A stretch of DNA of 64,000 nt from Mesorhizobium loti (GTDB taxonomy: Bacteria > Pseudomonadota > Alphaproteobacteria > Rhizobiales > Rhizobiaceae), in NCBI RefSeq assembly GCF_001510895.1, contig NZ_LPWA01000107.1, positions 41,927 through 105,926 on the forward strand, written 5' to 3'. The notes beneath the pieces were generated by a model. That model was not told the origin of the DNA, did not search any database, and saw only the letters and a program-made list of their open reading frames with translations. The position numbers were made by a program, and so were the translations under genes. Position 1 is the stretch's first letter. Each line of letters starts with the position of its first letter. This document shows positions 9,590-18,453 of this stretch, piece after piece.

Positions 9590-9885
9590 GTACGCCCCGC
9601 GCACCAGGAAGCGGCATACAAACCGACCCAAGGCAAAGGCGCTGCCGAGAAGGAAAGCCCCGAAAGGCCCTCCAATCCGCGCCAGCGCCAATCGCCCATC
9701 AATGCAACAGGCAAGCGCAGCAATCCCGTCATGGCGAAGCCGAAGACGACGACCAGCGCGCCACCGATCAGGTTCGCTTCGATCTGGTACCGCTGCAGTA
9801 ATCCACCGAGCGCCATTGCACTGAGCCCGAGCAGAACAAATTCAGGCAACCGTGGCGTGATTCGCGAACCGAAACCGCTGCGCAC
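9590..9885 (-). pseudogene. ccdA: CcdA/DsbD-type cytochrome c biogenesis membrane protein fragment
   Basis: An internal piece of a CcdA-like thiol-transfer membrane protein: LLQRYQIEANLIGGALVVVFG, AMTGLLRLPVALM and a region that degenerates after LSFSAAPL. The catalytic Cys helices are missing on both sides. It is joined in one open frame to the uppP fragment, but the junction (about 9550-9590) is a scar, not a fusion protein. Confidence 0.55.
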
Positions 9886-9989
9886 CCTTACTGATGGTGA
9901 GCGCCAGGCTTTCGAACGATCACCTCGTCTAGGTGTTTGATCCCAGGCTTTGATGGCGCATCATTGTCGTCCGAATCAAAGGATGCGCT

Positions 9990-10406
9990 ATGGGCCAGGT
10001 TCTTCATGGGAGCGCCACCACGACAGAGGCGGTCCGTCGAGCGATACAGCATAGTCAAGAGAGCCTAAGAGCGCTGGCGAAGCGATACGGCGTCGATCAG
10101 AAGACGGTTAGGAAGTGGAGGAACCGGACGTCGACCGCCGATCTTCCGACAGGCCCAAGAGAACCGCGCTCAACAGTGCTCTCTCCCGAGGAGGAGGCCG
10201 TCATCGTCGCCTTTCGGAGGCATACATTGCTGCCGCTCGATGATTGCCTCTATGCCCTTCAACCGACGATCCCGCATCTGACGCGTTCGTCGTTGCACAG
10301 GTGCCTGCAGCGCCATGGCATTTCACGCCTGCCAGAGGTGGAAGGCGACAAAGAGCCGAAGAAGAAGTTGGTCGCTGGTGTGTCCGACAGGCAGGGTTCG
10401 CTTTAA
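9990..10406 (+). pseudogene. IS481-family transposase, truncated after the N-terminal third
   Basis: MGQVLHGSATTTEAVRRAIQ followed by LAKRYGVDQKTVRKW (HTH), LSPEEEAVIVAFRRHT and LLPLDDCLYALQ, then CLQRHGISRLPEVEGDKEPKKK, is the N-terminus of an IS481-type transposase. The homology ends near 10368, before the DDE catalytic domain; the last residues (LVAGVSDRQGSL) are read-through. A likely left end with TGTTTGATCCCAGGC lies near 9934-9950. It is an inactive IS relic between the ccdA/uppP scar and the intact lspA. Confidence 0.85.
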
Positions 10407-10416
10407 CGTGGGCTCA

Positions 10417-10944
10417 CTAGGTGAGCCCTGATCGCTTTAGTCTCTCCTCGATCACGATCATCCATTTCGCAGGCCAAAAAGAGCCTGCGATAAGTACGAT
10501 GACGCCGATCGTGATCATCGCGTCCGCCGTGTTGAAGGCAGGCCAGTGCCAGCCACCGACGTGGAAATCTAAAAAATCGGTGACAGCACCTTGGCGCATC
10601 CGATCCAGCACATTGCCCAGAGCACCTCCCGCAACCAAGCCGAGGCCAATTGTCTCGGAGCGCTTTGCCGTTCTCATGGCCCAGATCAGAAGCCCGGCGA
10701 CAATCACCAACATGATTCCGGCGAGCACCAGCGGGCGCTCAAGGAAAAACTCACGGAACATCCCGAAGCTGACACCCGTGTTGAAACCGAGCGTCAGATT
10801 GAAGAACGGTGTGATTTCTATCGTGCGCGGCGGCACCATCACAATATTGAGGATCACCCATTTCGTGACAGCATCAGTCGCAAGCGCGGCAACTAGTGAA
10901 CCGCCGGCCAGTACCGCTCCTCGAATCAACTTCGGATAAGCCAT
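10417..10944 (-). CDS. lspA: Lipoprotein signal peptidase (signal peptidase II), metal-cassette copy
   Basis: A 175-residue inner-membrane aspartyl protease that cleaves prolipoprotein signal peptides. Four hydrophobic segments and both catalytic motifs are present: NVLDRMRQGAVTDFLDFH and PAFNTADAMI. It follows the CadA-type ATPase in the same direction, 82 bp downstream, as PbrC/LspA genes follow metal ATPases in pbr-like operons. The ATG at 10944 gives the usual length; MVRTDLT at 10965 is an alternative start. Confidence 0.93.
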   Translation of the reverse strand: MAYPKLIRGAVLAGGSLVAALATDAVTKWVILNIVMVPPRTIEITPFFNLTLGFNTGVSFGMFREFFLERPLVLAGIMLVIVAGLLIWAMRTAKRSETIGLGLVAGGALGNVLDRMRQGAVTDFLDFHVGGWHWPAFNTADAMITIGVIVLIAGSFWPAKWMIVIEERLKRSGLT

Positions 10945-11026
10945 AGTCAAATCAGTCCTTACCATGCGGGCTGTTTTCCCGAGCCCGGCAATTGCTGGGG
11001 CAGAATAGAATCGGAACAGCCTTGAG

Positions 11027-13633
11027 CTATGCCGGCGCAGTCTTGGCGATCGCGGGGCGTGACGCTGGTGCGGCTCCAGCTCCGCCTGAGGGGCCGCCCC
11101 GTTCAGTGCTCGTCTGATCACGGTTGAGCAGGCGCAGGCCGTTAAGGACCACCAGCAATGACGCGCCGACATCGGCCGCGATGGCGCCCCACAGGGACGC
11201 AAGACCAATCACTGTCAGGGCCGTGAACACCAGCTTTACGGCGATGGAGAAGCCGACGTTCTGTCGAATGACCGCGAGCGTCGCGCGCGAATGGCGCACC
11301 AGCCAGGAGAGTTTTGAAAGATCGTCCGACATGAGCGCCACATCGGCTGTTTCAATGGCGGCATCGCTGCCCATGGCACCCATGGCGATGCCAAGATTTG
11401 CACGCCCCATAGCGGGAGCATCGTTGACACCGTCACCAACCATCGCGACCGATCCGTGGCGCCGCACAAGATCCTCGACCGCCGCGACCTTATCGCCTGG
11501 CAGAAGTTCTGCTTGGACCTCATCGATGCCGGTCTGCTTGGCAATCGCCTCTGCGGTCGCCCGGTTGTCTCCCGTAAGCATCACGACGTGCTTGACGCCG
11601 GCGCGGTGAAGCGCCGCAACGATCTCCTTTGCTTCCGGCCTGACCGCATCAGCGACGGCGATGAACCCCCAGACATCCTCTCCATCGCCGACCGCTACGA
11701 TGGTGCGACCGGCACTCGAAAGGGCATCAGCCCGCTCTAGGACAAGGTCCGAGCTGATACCCCGCTCCGCAAGGTAGCGGCGCGAGCCAAGCCAGACCTC
11801 GCGGCCGGCCACGCGACCCGTAACGCCTCGGCCCATTATCGCCTGGACGCTCTCGGCAGGTTCCGCGGCAATCTTGAGTTCGCTGGCCTTCGCGAGGACG
11901 GCGTGCGCAATCGGATGCTGGCTACGTGCCTCCAGAGCCGCTGCCAAGCGGAGAAGCTCCGTTTCGCTGCGGCCATCGAGCGGCACAATCTCGACCACCT
12001 GCGGCCGCCCCTCGGTGAGCGTGCCTGTCTTATCCATCGCAACGGCTTTGATGTGAGCAGGTGTTTCGAGGTGGGTACCGCCCTTCACTAGGATGCCCTG
12101 CTTCGCCGCTCCGGCGAGCGCCGCGACGATGGTCACCGGCGTCGAAATCACAAGGGCGCAGGGGCAGGCGATCACGAGAAGCACGAGTGACCGGTAGAAC
12201 CAGACGTCCCAAGCGCCGCCCAACAGCAAGGGTGGAGCAAGAAAGACCGCAATGGCGAGCACCATCACGACGGGCGTGTAGATGCGCGCGAACTTCTCCA
12301 CCCATTGCTCACTCGGCGCGCGTCGGCTCTGAGCCGAGCCGACCATTCGGATAATCTGGGCCAGCGTCGTGTCGTTCGCCGCCTTGGTGGTTACGACATC
12401 AAGTGCGCCTTCGCCGTTGATGGTACCCGCGAAGACCTCGTCGCCCTGCGTCTTGAACAGAGGGACGCTCTCGCCGGTGATCGGCGCTTGATTGACTTCA
12501 CTTTCGCCGGCGGCAATTCGTCCATCCAGCGGCACCTTGTCGCCCGGCCGGACGATTATATGCGCTCCAACCCGAACCTCGGCCGCCGGGACATCGCGCT
12601 CCGAGCCGTCTTCGAGCCTGACGCGCGCGGTCGGCGGAGCGAGTTCCATGAGGGCCGCAACCGCTCGGCGCGCACGGCCCAGGCTCCAAGCCTCGAGCGC
12701 CAGAGCCAATGCGAAAAAGAATGAAACCGTGGCGGCCTCGAACCAAGCGCCAATACCTATGGCTCCCGCGACCGCGACGGTCATCAGCAGATTCATATCG
12801 GGACGCAGTCGCTTGGCGGCGAGCCATGCCTTGGGCGCGACATAGCGTGCCGCGAACAGCACTGCGAGCGCGTAGAGGATGATGCTTGGCAGGGGAGTGG
12901 AGCCCAAAGCATGTTCGCCTGGCTCAAAAGCCGCAATGACGCCGCCTCCGAGCCACGCATGGATTGCGAATCCTAGTGCGGTGAATACACCACTCGCTGT
13001 CGTCAGCCACGATTGCACGCGCCTGCGCCGCTCTTCGGCCTGTGCGGCTTCGCTGGTGTCGCCTTCGGTCCAAGGCTCAGCCTGCAGACCTGCGCGAGCT
13101 ACTGCCTTCTCAATGCGAGTCTCGAGGGCCGGATCGGGTGTCATGTCGATAGACATGCGACCGTTGAGGAGATCGAACGCGAGCTTGTCCTCCCCGACGA
13201 GCGGACCAACTTCTCGCTTCAGTGCCGCGATCTCGTCGGCACAATCCATGCCGTGAATGCGAAACACGACTTGACCGGTCATGTGCGTCGGGATCGGCGG
13301 GCTGAGGGCCTCCTGGACCTTTGCCGAACAGCCGCACGCGGCCTCATCCGAGGCTCCTGCCGGCTCTGCCGCCCCAGCCGGGACTGCTGGCGGCGACCAC
13401 CGCTCGGCGCGCATGCCGGTTCGGGCTACTGCTTTTTCGACCGCGTCCGAATCCGCGCGGTTCTGCGGACCTACGGTCATCATGCCTCGCACCGTGTCGA
13501 AGGCGAGCTTGTTCTCACCAACGAGGGGCTCCAGTTCCCGCGTGAGCTGAGCCACTTCGTTCTTGCAGTCGAGACCATGGACTCGATAGAGCAATGTCTC
13601 GGCCTCGCCGTCCCCAACAAGGGCTATACGCAT
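11027..13633 (-). CDS. cadA: CadA/ZntA/PbrA-type P1B ATPase, catalytic portion with two HMA-like domains
   Basis: An 868-residue divalent soft-metal exporter (Zn/Cd/Pb class). Order: HMA-like domain 1 (HGLDCKNEV, near residue 20), HMA-like domain 2 (HGMDCADEI, near 128), about eight transmembrane helices, TGES (ITGESVPLF), the metal-site CPC (VIACPCALVIS), DKTGTLT, HP-locus (SQHPIAHAV) and MVGDGVNDAPA. All catalytic motifs are intact. Both HMA motifs are CxxE rather than CxxC. The ATG sits inside the end of the preceding frame (10-bp overlap); joining them with one extra base near 13633 gives a single protein with four HMA-like domains, so this may be the 3' part of a frameshifted gene. Followed by lspA. 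Confidence 0.9.
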   Translation of the reverse strand: MRIALVGDGEAETLLYRVHGLDCKNEVAQLTRELEPLVGENKLAFDTVRGMMTVGPQNRADSDAVEKAVARTGMRAERWSPPAVPAGAAEPAGASDEAACGCSAKVQEALSPPIPTHMTGQVVFRIHGMDCADEIAALKREVGPLVGEDKLAFDLLNGRMSIDMTPDPALETRIEKAVARAGLQAEPWTEGDTSEAAQAEERRRRVQSWLTTASGVFTALGFAIHAWLGGGVIAAFEPGEHALGSTPLPSIILYALAVLFAARYVAPKAWLAAKRLRPDMNLLMTVAVAGAIGIGAWFEAATVSFFFALALALEAWSLGRARRAVAALMELAPPTARVRLEDGSERDVPAAEVRVGAHIIVRPGDKVPLDGRIAAGESEVNQAPITGESVPLFKTQGDEVFAGTINGEGALDVVTTKAANDTTLAQIIRMVGSAQSRRAPSEQWVEKFARIYTPVVMVLAIAVFLAPPLLLGGAWDVWFYRSLVLLVIACPCALVISTPVTIVAALAGAAKQGILVKGGTHLETPAHIKAVAMDKTGTLTEGRPQVVEIVPLDGRSETELLRLAAALEARSQHPIAHAVLAKASELKIAAEPAESVQAIMGRGVTGRVAGREVWLGSRRYLAERGISSDLVLERADALSSAGRTIVAVGDGEDVWGFIAVADAVRPEAKEIVAALHRAGVKHVVMLTGDNRATAEAIAKQTGIDEVQAELLPGDKVAAVEDLVRRHGSVAMVGDGVNDAPAMGRANLGIAMGAMGSDAAIETADVALMSDDLSKLSWLVRHSRATLAVIRQNVGFSIAVKLVFTALTVIGLASLWGAIAADVGASLLVVLNGLRLLNRDQTSTERGGPSGGAGAAPASRPAIAKTAPA

Positions 13634-14088
13634 TCCGGTCGTGCGACGCGGCGGATGATATCGTCGACTGTCGCTTGGCGTTGCGGCGCCACCGTCATCA
13701 TCCCCTTCGCGGTATCGAAGGCCAGCCGATCCTCGCCCCCAACAACCGGACCGATCGCGCGCTGGAGCGCCGCGACTTCGTTCTTGCAGTCAAGCCCTTC
13801 AACCTGGAAAAGCAGCGCCGATCCGGACGGCCGAGTCGGCTCCGGCAGAAGATGCGCGCGCATTCCAGTAGTATCGACCGCGCGAATGATGGTGTCGGCC
13901 AGAGCAGTATTCCCGATCATCACCTCCATCAGGCCCGCATTAGTGTCGAAGGCCAGCTTGTCCTCGCCTCCGATAATTGGCCCCACAGCGGCCCGAAGCG
14001 CGCGAACCTCATTCTGGCAATCCAAGCCACCTACTTTGAAACGCAGCGAGCTCGGTGTGCTCATCGTCGCGGCATCAACTTCTTTCAT
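13624..14088 (-). CDS. N-terminal pair of CxxE heavy-metal-associated domains of CadA
   Basis: Two tandem HMA-like domains with VGGLDCQNEV (about residue 18) and VEGLDCKNEV (about 96), each followed by a shared GGEDKLAFD/GGEDRLAFD segment. The frame ends RRVARPECV; with one more base it reads RRVARTGMRIALVGDGE straight into the ATPase, so the two ORFs are almost certainly one gene with a deletion near 13633, or a translationally coupled pair. The start at 14088 is chosen because it has GGAAGGA six bases upstream and lies downstream of the MerR-type promoter; the longer frame to 14166 would start upstream of the transcription start. Confidence 0.8.
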   Translation of the reverse strand: MKEVDAATMSTPSSLRFKVGGLDCQNEVRALRAAVGPIIGGEDKLAFDTNAGLMEVMIGNTALADTIIRAVDTTGMRAHLLPEPTRPSGSALLFQVEGLDCKNEVAALQRAIGPVVGGEDRLAFDTAKGMMTVAPQRQATVDDIIRRVARPECV

Positions 14089-14146
14089 TTGTATCCTTCC
14101 GGTCGCGGTTCGTGCTCGGCTGCCGACTTTCTGCCCGCGCCAAACG

Positions 14147-14177
14147 ATCATACATCCTGTAGGCACTACAGGATCAA
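14147..14177 (-). promoter_or_regulatory. MerR-type promoter/operator of cadA-lspA
   Basis: Reading leftwards, -35 TTGATC (14172-14177) and -10 TATGAT (14147-14152) are exactly 19 bp apart, enclosing the dyad ATCCTGTAG-TGC-CTACAGGAT. The dyad is nearly identical to the one beside merR at 8184-8202, so the MerR protein encoded 6 kb away very probably controls this operon. Confidence 0.88.
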
Positions 14178-14210
14178 GAGCGACGCTTCAGCAGACGCGC
14201 CCTCTCTTTT

Positions 14211-14318
14211 TCACTTCGGCTTGCCAGCGACCGCCGCGAGCACGAGAACGACGGTAACGAGCAGGCCGAAAACGCCCATGCCCCACATCACCTCCCCGCC
14301 CATCATATCTTGCATCAT
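14211..14318 (-). CDS. Possible 35-residue single-span membrane peptide
   Basis: A short frame with a Met-rich start (MMQDMMGGEVMWGMG) and one hydrophobic helix, ending GKPK. Small Met/Trp-rich membrane peptides of this look occur beside metal-efflux genes. No strong ribosome-binding site is visible, and the frame is continuous with a P450 fragment upstream, so it may be non-functional. Confidence 0.3.
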   Translation of the reverse strand: MMQDMMGGEVMWGMGVFGLLVTVVLVLAAVAGKPK

Positions 14319-14336
14319 CCATTGGCGGCCCCACAG

Positions 14337-14447
14337 GACGTCCGACTGGCAGCGCCGGCATCGCTTCGAAATAAATCGATAGGGATCGCCCATGAGGGCG
14401 AGTGTTGCGTCTAGGCTCTTGTCAGGCGGGATCCGAGGCACCGGCGT
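14337..14447 (-). pseudogene. CYP152-like cytochrome P450 N-terminal fragment
   Basis: VPRIPPDKSLDATLALMGDP and YRFISKRCRRCQSDV resemble the first ~35 residues of fatty-acid-hydroxylating P450s. Everything after, including the heme-binding Cys region, is missing. It is one of several unrelated gene scraps in this stretch. Confidence 0.45.
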
Positions 14448-14574
14448 TCCACTTTCCAAATCACATCCGCCGACGATCCCCGGCCTCCAAGGGCCAAGCG
14501 CTTGGCGAAGGCGCAACAAAAGATGCTTGGTCACTGTCTGTCTCCTTGCGGTGCACCATCGGCAGAATCGCGGG

Positions 14575-15138
14575 CTTCGCGCGCTTCGCGAGGATCTCCC
14601 ATCCGCCCTTGAGGACAATTCCGACAACCATAACCCCGACCACGAGATCCGGAAGCGGAGAATTCAGGAGCATGACCAAAACACCGGATAGGACGATGCC
14701 CGCATTGGCCACCATGTCATTGGTGGTAAAAATCCATGAGGCCTTGAAATGCCACCGTGCGCCCTACGCGCTCGCAAGAGCCGAAGGACGATCAAATTGG
14801 TCGCAGCGTTTGCGAGCGCCGTGACAATCATCGCAAGCCCGATTGGCTCTGCTCCGGCAAAAAACGGCGCAAGACTTCCACAAACAATCCGAAGGCAAGG
14901 AGGATCAGAACAACGCCGGATAGCTTGGCGGCGCGCGCCTCGGCTATAACCGTGCGGCCGACTGCATAGAGACTGACTGCGTAGACGGCAGCGTCCCCCA
15001 GATTGTCGAGGGCAGCGCCCAGCAGGCCTGTGGAGTCTGCCAGGACGCCGACAGCGCCCCGCCACTATCACCTGGGTGAAGTTGATACCCAGTACCCAGC
15101 CCAGCGTCCTCGGCTTCCTCGAGCTGGCGAGTGGCCAC
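14575..15138 (-). pseudogene. Cation diffusion facilitator (CDF) transporter remnant
   Basis: CDF transmembrane and metal-site segments are scattered over three frames: a DNLGDAAVYAVSLYAVGRTV-like stretch (14960-15020), FFAGAEPIGLAMIVTALANA and NLIVLRLLRARR (14760-14850), WIFTTNDMVANAGIVLSG (14670-14740) and LPDLVVGVMVVGIVLKGG. The ND (TTND) and LPDL pieces correspond to transmembrane helix 5 and the loop before helix 6. At least three indels make it non-functional. The C-terminal cytoplasmic domain is absent. Confidence 0.75.
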
Positions 15139-15139
15139 T

Positions 15140-15426
15140 GGGATCGCGCCTGGCCTTTGTGCTGGGCGGCGCCCTGGCCGTCGCTATTCCTGGCGTGGCG
15201 TTCCTGCGCGTCCTTCGCCGGCCCGCTTGACGATCAGTTCCACCTGCCGGACAAAACGGAGACCGACACGCGGCTCGTCATCGGATCCGGACTGGAGAGC
15301 TGGCGGGTCTTTGCCCCGGCCCTGCGGTTTCCGGGCTCTCGATCGGCTAGCCCACATCTACCTGTTCGTCGTGTTCGGGGGTGCCAGTCGCCACGATATG
15401 CATAACGACCGGCTGGTTGATCGGCG
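15140..15426. other. Gap between the CDF remnant and nadE
   Basis: About 290 bp without a convincing gene. A rightward frame encodes a short hydrophobic stretch (FVLGGALAVAIPGVAFLRVL), which may be another membrane-gene scrap, but no family is recognisable. Confidence 0.4.
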
Positions 15427-17495
15427 CTATTCGGAAGAGGTGTCCGGAACGTTCCGGTCAAGTTCCTGGAGCCATACCGCAGAGGACGAGTCCGATGGCG
15501 CCCGCCAATCTCCGCGGGGGGAAAGGGCTCCGCCTGAGGAAATTTTGGGGCCGTTCGGCATTGCCGAGCGCTTGAACTGGCTAATCGTAAAAAAGCGAAA
15601 CAGGAAGAGCCGCAGCCAGCGCTTAATGGTCACCAGCTCAAAGGCCCGGCGGTCGCGTGGCTGCATGTTGGGTGGCCAGGTGCCCCGCTCGACATCCCCC
15701 CAGGCTTGGAATGCCAGATACGCGATCTTGGACGGGCGCAGGCCGTAGCGCGTGACATAGTAAAGATTGAAATCCTGCAGGGCGTAGGGGCCGATCGCGG
15801 CTTCGGTAGACTGCGGGCCGGCGCCTTCCCTGGCTGGCACCAGTTCGGGCGATATTTCCGCAGCGAGGATTGTGCGCAAGAGATCACCCGTCGCCTGGTC
15901 GGTGGTATCGGACGCTGCCACGAAGCGGATCAAATGTTGGATCAAGGTTTTGGGCACTGACGCATTGACGTTGTAGTGCGACATGTGATCGCCGACGCCA
16001 TAGGTCGACCAGCCAAGGCCGATCTCCGACAGGTCGCCAGTCCCTACCACAAGGGCTTTGTAGTGGTTTGCGAGCCTGAACAGGTAGTCGGTGCGGAGGC
16101 CGGCCTGCACGTTCTCAAAGGTCACGTCGTGCACGAGTTCGCCACGTGCGAAAGGATGTTTCAGATCGGCAAGCAATTGCCGGGCGGCCGGCCTGATGTC
16201 GATCTCTGAAGCCGTTGCGCCGACGGCACGCATCAGAGCCCAGGCGTTCGATTTGGAGGCGTCCCCGGTGGCAAACCCCGGCATTGTGAACGCCAGGATG
16301 TTGGATCGCGGCAAGCCAAGCCGGTCCATTACCCGACCAGCTACCAACAGCGCCTGCGTCGAATCCAATCCTCCCGAGGCGCCTATCACCACCTTGTCAA
16401 TATTGGTGGCGTCAAGCCGCTTGGCGAGGCCCTGGACCTGGATGTTGTACGCTTCATAACAGTTCTCCGCGAGCCGCGCCGGATCGACCGGAACATAGGG
16501 GAAGCGTTCGAGATGGCGCTCGAGCGACAGCGGCTCCACCGGCATGTCGAGCGCAAAGCCTACGACCCGGAAATCAGATGTCTTTACGCCGAGCTCGCGG
16601 CCACAATCGGCGAAGCTCGTGCGGCGCATCCGCTCCTGCCGCAGGATGCCGAGGTCGATGTCGGCGACCGCGAGCGTCGATGTCGCGGCAAACCGCTCCG
16701 TCTCGGCGAGCTTTACGCCGTTCTCGAAGATCGCGGCGTGTCCGTCCCAGGCCAGGTCGGTGGTGGATTCGCCGGGACCGGCTGCCGAATAGGCGTAGGC
16801 CGCGACGCAGCGCATCGACTGCGAGCCGCACAGCAGCCGGCGATCGTCGGCCTTGCCGATCGTAATGTTGCTGGCTGACAAGTTGAGCAGCACTTCAGCG
16901 CCGGCGAGCGCGGCAGCGGTGCTGGGAGGCGCCGGCACCCACATGTCTTCGCAAATCTCGACATGGAAGGTGAATGCACAACTGCCCGTCGACGTGAACA
17001 GCAGATCGACGCCAAACGGCGCCTCTCGGCCGGCCACGGCAAGCGTGCGGCCACGCACGTCATGCCCTGGGCTGAAATGGCGCCGCTCGTAAACTCGCGA
17101 TAGTTCGGCAGGTAGGCCTTGGGCACGATGCCGAGCAGGCGGCCATCGTGAATGACTACAGCCGCATTGTAGAGCCGGCCGGCCACCCGCAAAGGCGCGC
17201 CAACGACGAACGCCGGAAACAGACCTTGGCTTTCACGGACCAACTCGCCGATCGCAGCCTCGACCGCGTCGAGCAGCGCGTCCTGCTGCAGCAAGTCGTC
17301 GATCGCGTAGGCCGAGAGACCGAGTTCGGGAAAGAGCATAACCGCCACCCGGCGATCATGGCCCTGGCGCAGGAGCTCAAGGGTCCGATCGAGGTTGAAC
17401 GCCGGGTTGGCGACGTCGATGCGCGGCACGCACGAGGCCACCCGCACAAAATCGTGGCGATAGGGGGAATAGAACGAAACCTGCTTCGCCGTCAT
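15427..17495 (-). CDS. nadE: Glutamine-dependent NAD(+) synthase, frameshifted in the glutaminase domain
   Basis: A two-domain enzyme that amidates deamido-NAD to NAD, about 690 residues if repaired. The N-terminal nitrilase-like glutaminase domain starts [20 protein letters not shown] with catalytic Glu ([12 protein letters not shown]) and the Lys region ([14 protein letters not shown]). A missing base near 17094 moves the rest, including the Cys site ([11 protein letters not shown]), to another frame. The synthetase domain has the PP-loop [13 protein letters not shown] and [16 protein letters not shown]. Only one lesion was found over 2 kb, so sequencing error or very recent inactivation are both possible. 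It is an extra housekeeping copy on a plasmid, with CDF fragments on both sides. Confidence 0.85.
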
Positions 17496-17692
17496 GGCCT
17501 GCTTGCTTGTCGGAGATCGCCGCGTGCGTCGCAGATAATCGACCAAGCCGACTGTAAGAACAAGGCGGCGATCGCGAACGCCACGATCAGGTCCGGCCAT
17601 CGCGAAGCCGGGAGCCAGACGACGCCAGCGGCGATAACCACCGCTAGGTTGCCGATCGCGTCGTTGCGGGAGAACAACCAGACAGCCCGCAC
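17492..17692 (-). pseudogene. Second CDF transporter fragment (helices 5-6)
   Basis: VRAVWLFSRNDAIGNLAVVIAAG and RWPDLIVAFAIAALFLQSAW, then RGDLRQA, is the helix 5-6 region of a CDF cation exporter, a different paralogue from the one at 14.6-15.1 kb. It overlaps the nadE start by 4 bp. No N- or C-terminal parts are present. Confidence 0.7.
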
Positions 17693-17700
17693 GTACGCTA

Positions 17701-17762
17701 CGACAATGGAATTCCCTATCGCAGCACCGTCGTCGGACACCGTGGTCGCCTGAATTGCAGCC
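17701..17762 (-). repeat. Diverged 62-bp repeat, copy A (with 22189-22250)
   Basis: Reverse complement starts GGCTGCAATTCAG and ends ATTGTCG, about 84% identical by eye to 22189-22250. A second short match (AGACACGCTAAGGTCGAACG at 17902-17921) pairs with 22358-22377, but in the opposite relative order. The element of origin is unknown. Confidence 0.6.
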
Positions 17763-18025
17763 AGGCACGCAGATCGACGGTCTTGCCCTGTCGCGCTTGT
17801 CATATCCAGATACGCCATTAGGCGCGCCGCGTAATCACGAGGGGTTTCTTCACGGCGCGCATAAAGCGCCAATGAGGGGCCGGAACAAGATTTGCTTTCC
17901 CAGACACGCTAAGGTCGAACGAAGCACGAACATCTGTTTTGTCCTCTGGATAAGATTGCCAACTCGATTGCGATCGATCTTGTAGCGACCATTGGCTCGG
18001 CTCCTTCATAGCGAGGAGCGAACGA

Positions 18026-18180
18026 ATGGGCCGAAGAAGGCTTGTCAATGCGGCGGAGGCAAAGGTTCTTTTTGGCCTCCCGGCTGACGAGGATAGTCTG
18101 CTCCGGCACTACACTCTCGATCCAATTGACAGGTTGGAATGTGAGGTGCGTCGCGGGCTCATGAGTGCCAATCGACTCGC
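18026..18180 (+). pseudogene. Tn3-family transposase (TnpA) N-terminal fragment
   Basis: MGRRRLVNAAEAKVLFGLP and LLRHYTLDPIDRLECEVRRG resemble the opening residues of Tn3-type TnpA proteins (RRRxLxxAE... RHYTL ... RRG). Similarity fades after about 50 residues; the ~950-residue remainder is missing. Confidence 0.5.
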
Positions 18181-18199
18181 GCGTCCCGAAGTGTTGCTG

Positions 18200-18453
18200 C
18201 GGGCGCAACCTACGCCGAGATTGCTCTTGGAGTGCCCATGCCGGGATATGCCTTCTGGAGCGGTGGTTCCTGACCAAGAGCCAAGTCCGCTCGCTCTTTA
18301 GTACAAAAGCCCTGGGAGGACGTTTCCCAACAGATTCGGGCTCACAAGACGCAGGAACGCCTGCGTGTGCTGCAGGCGGTTGATATCTGTTGGGCGCCCG
18401 ACCCAGCTGGTCCAGTTCGTGCAGAATGGCGACAGAAGGGGAGAGCTCGGCGT
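18200..18453. other. Gap after the Tn3 fragment
   Basis: No convincing gene. Open frames on both strands are short, lack ribosome-binding sites and show no family motif. Confidence 0.4.

Noticed and set aside
9160..9885. A 241-residue open frame spanning the CcdA and UppP pieces as one fusion protein
   Set aside because: Both parts are truncated and the frame after GITELLPISS leaves the UppP frame, so the join is a scar.
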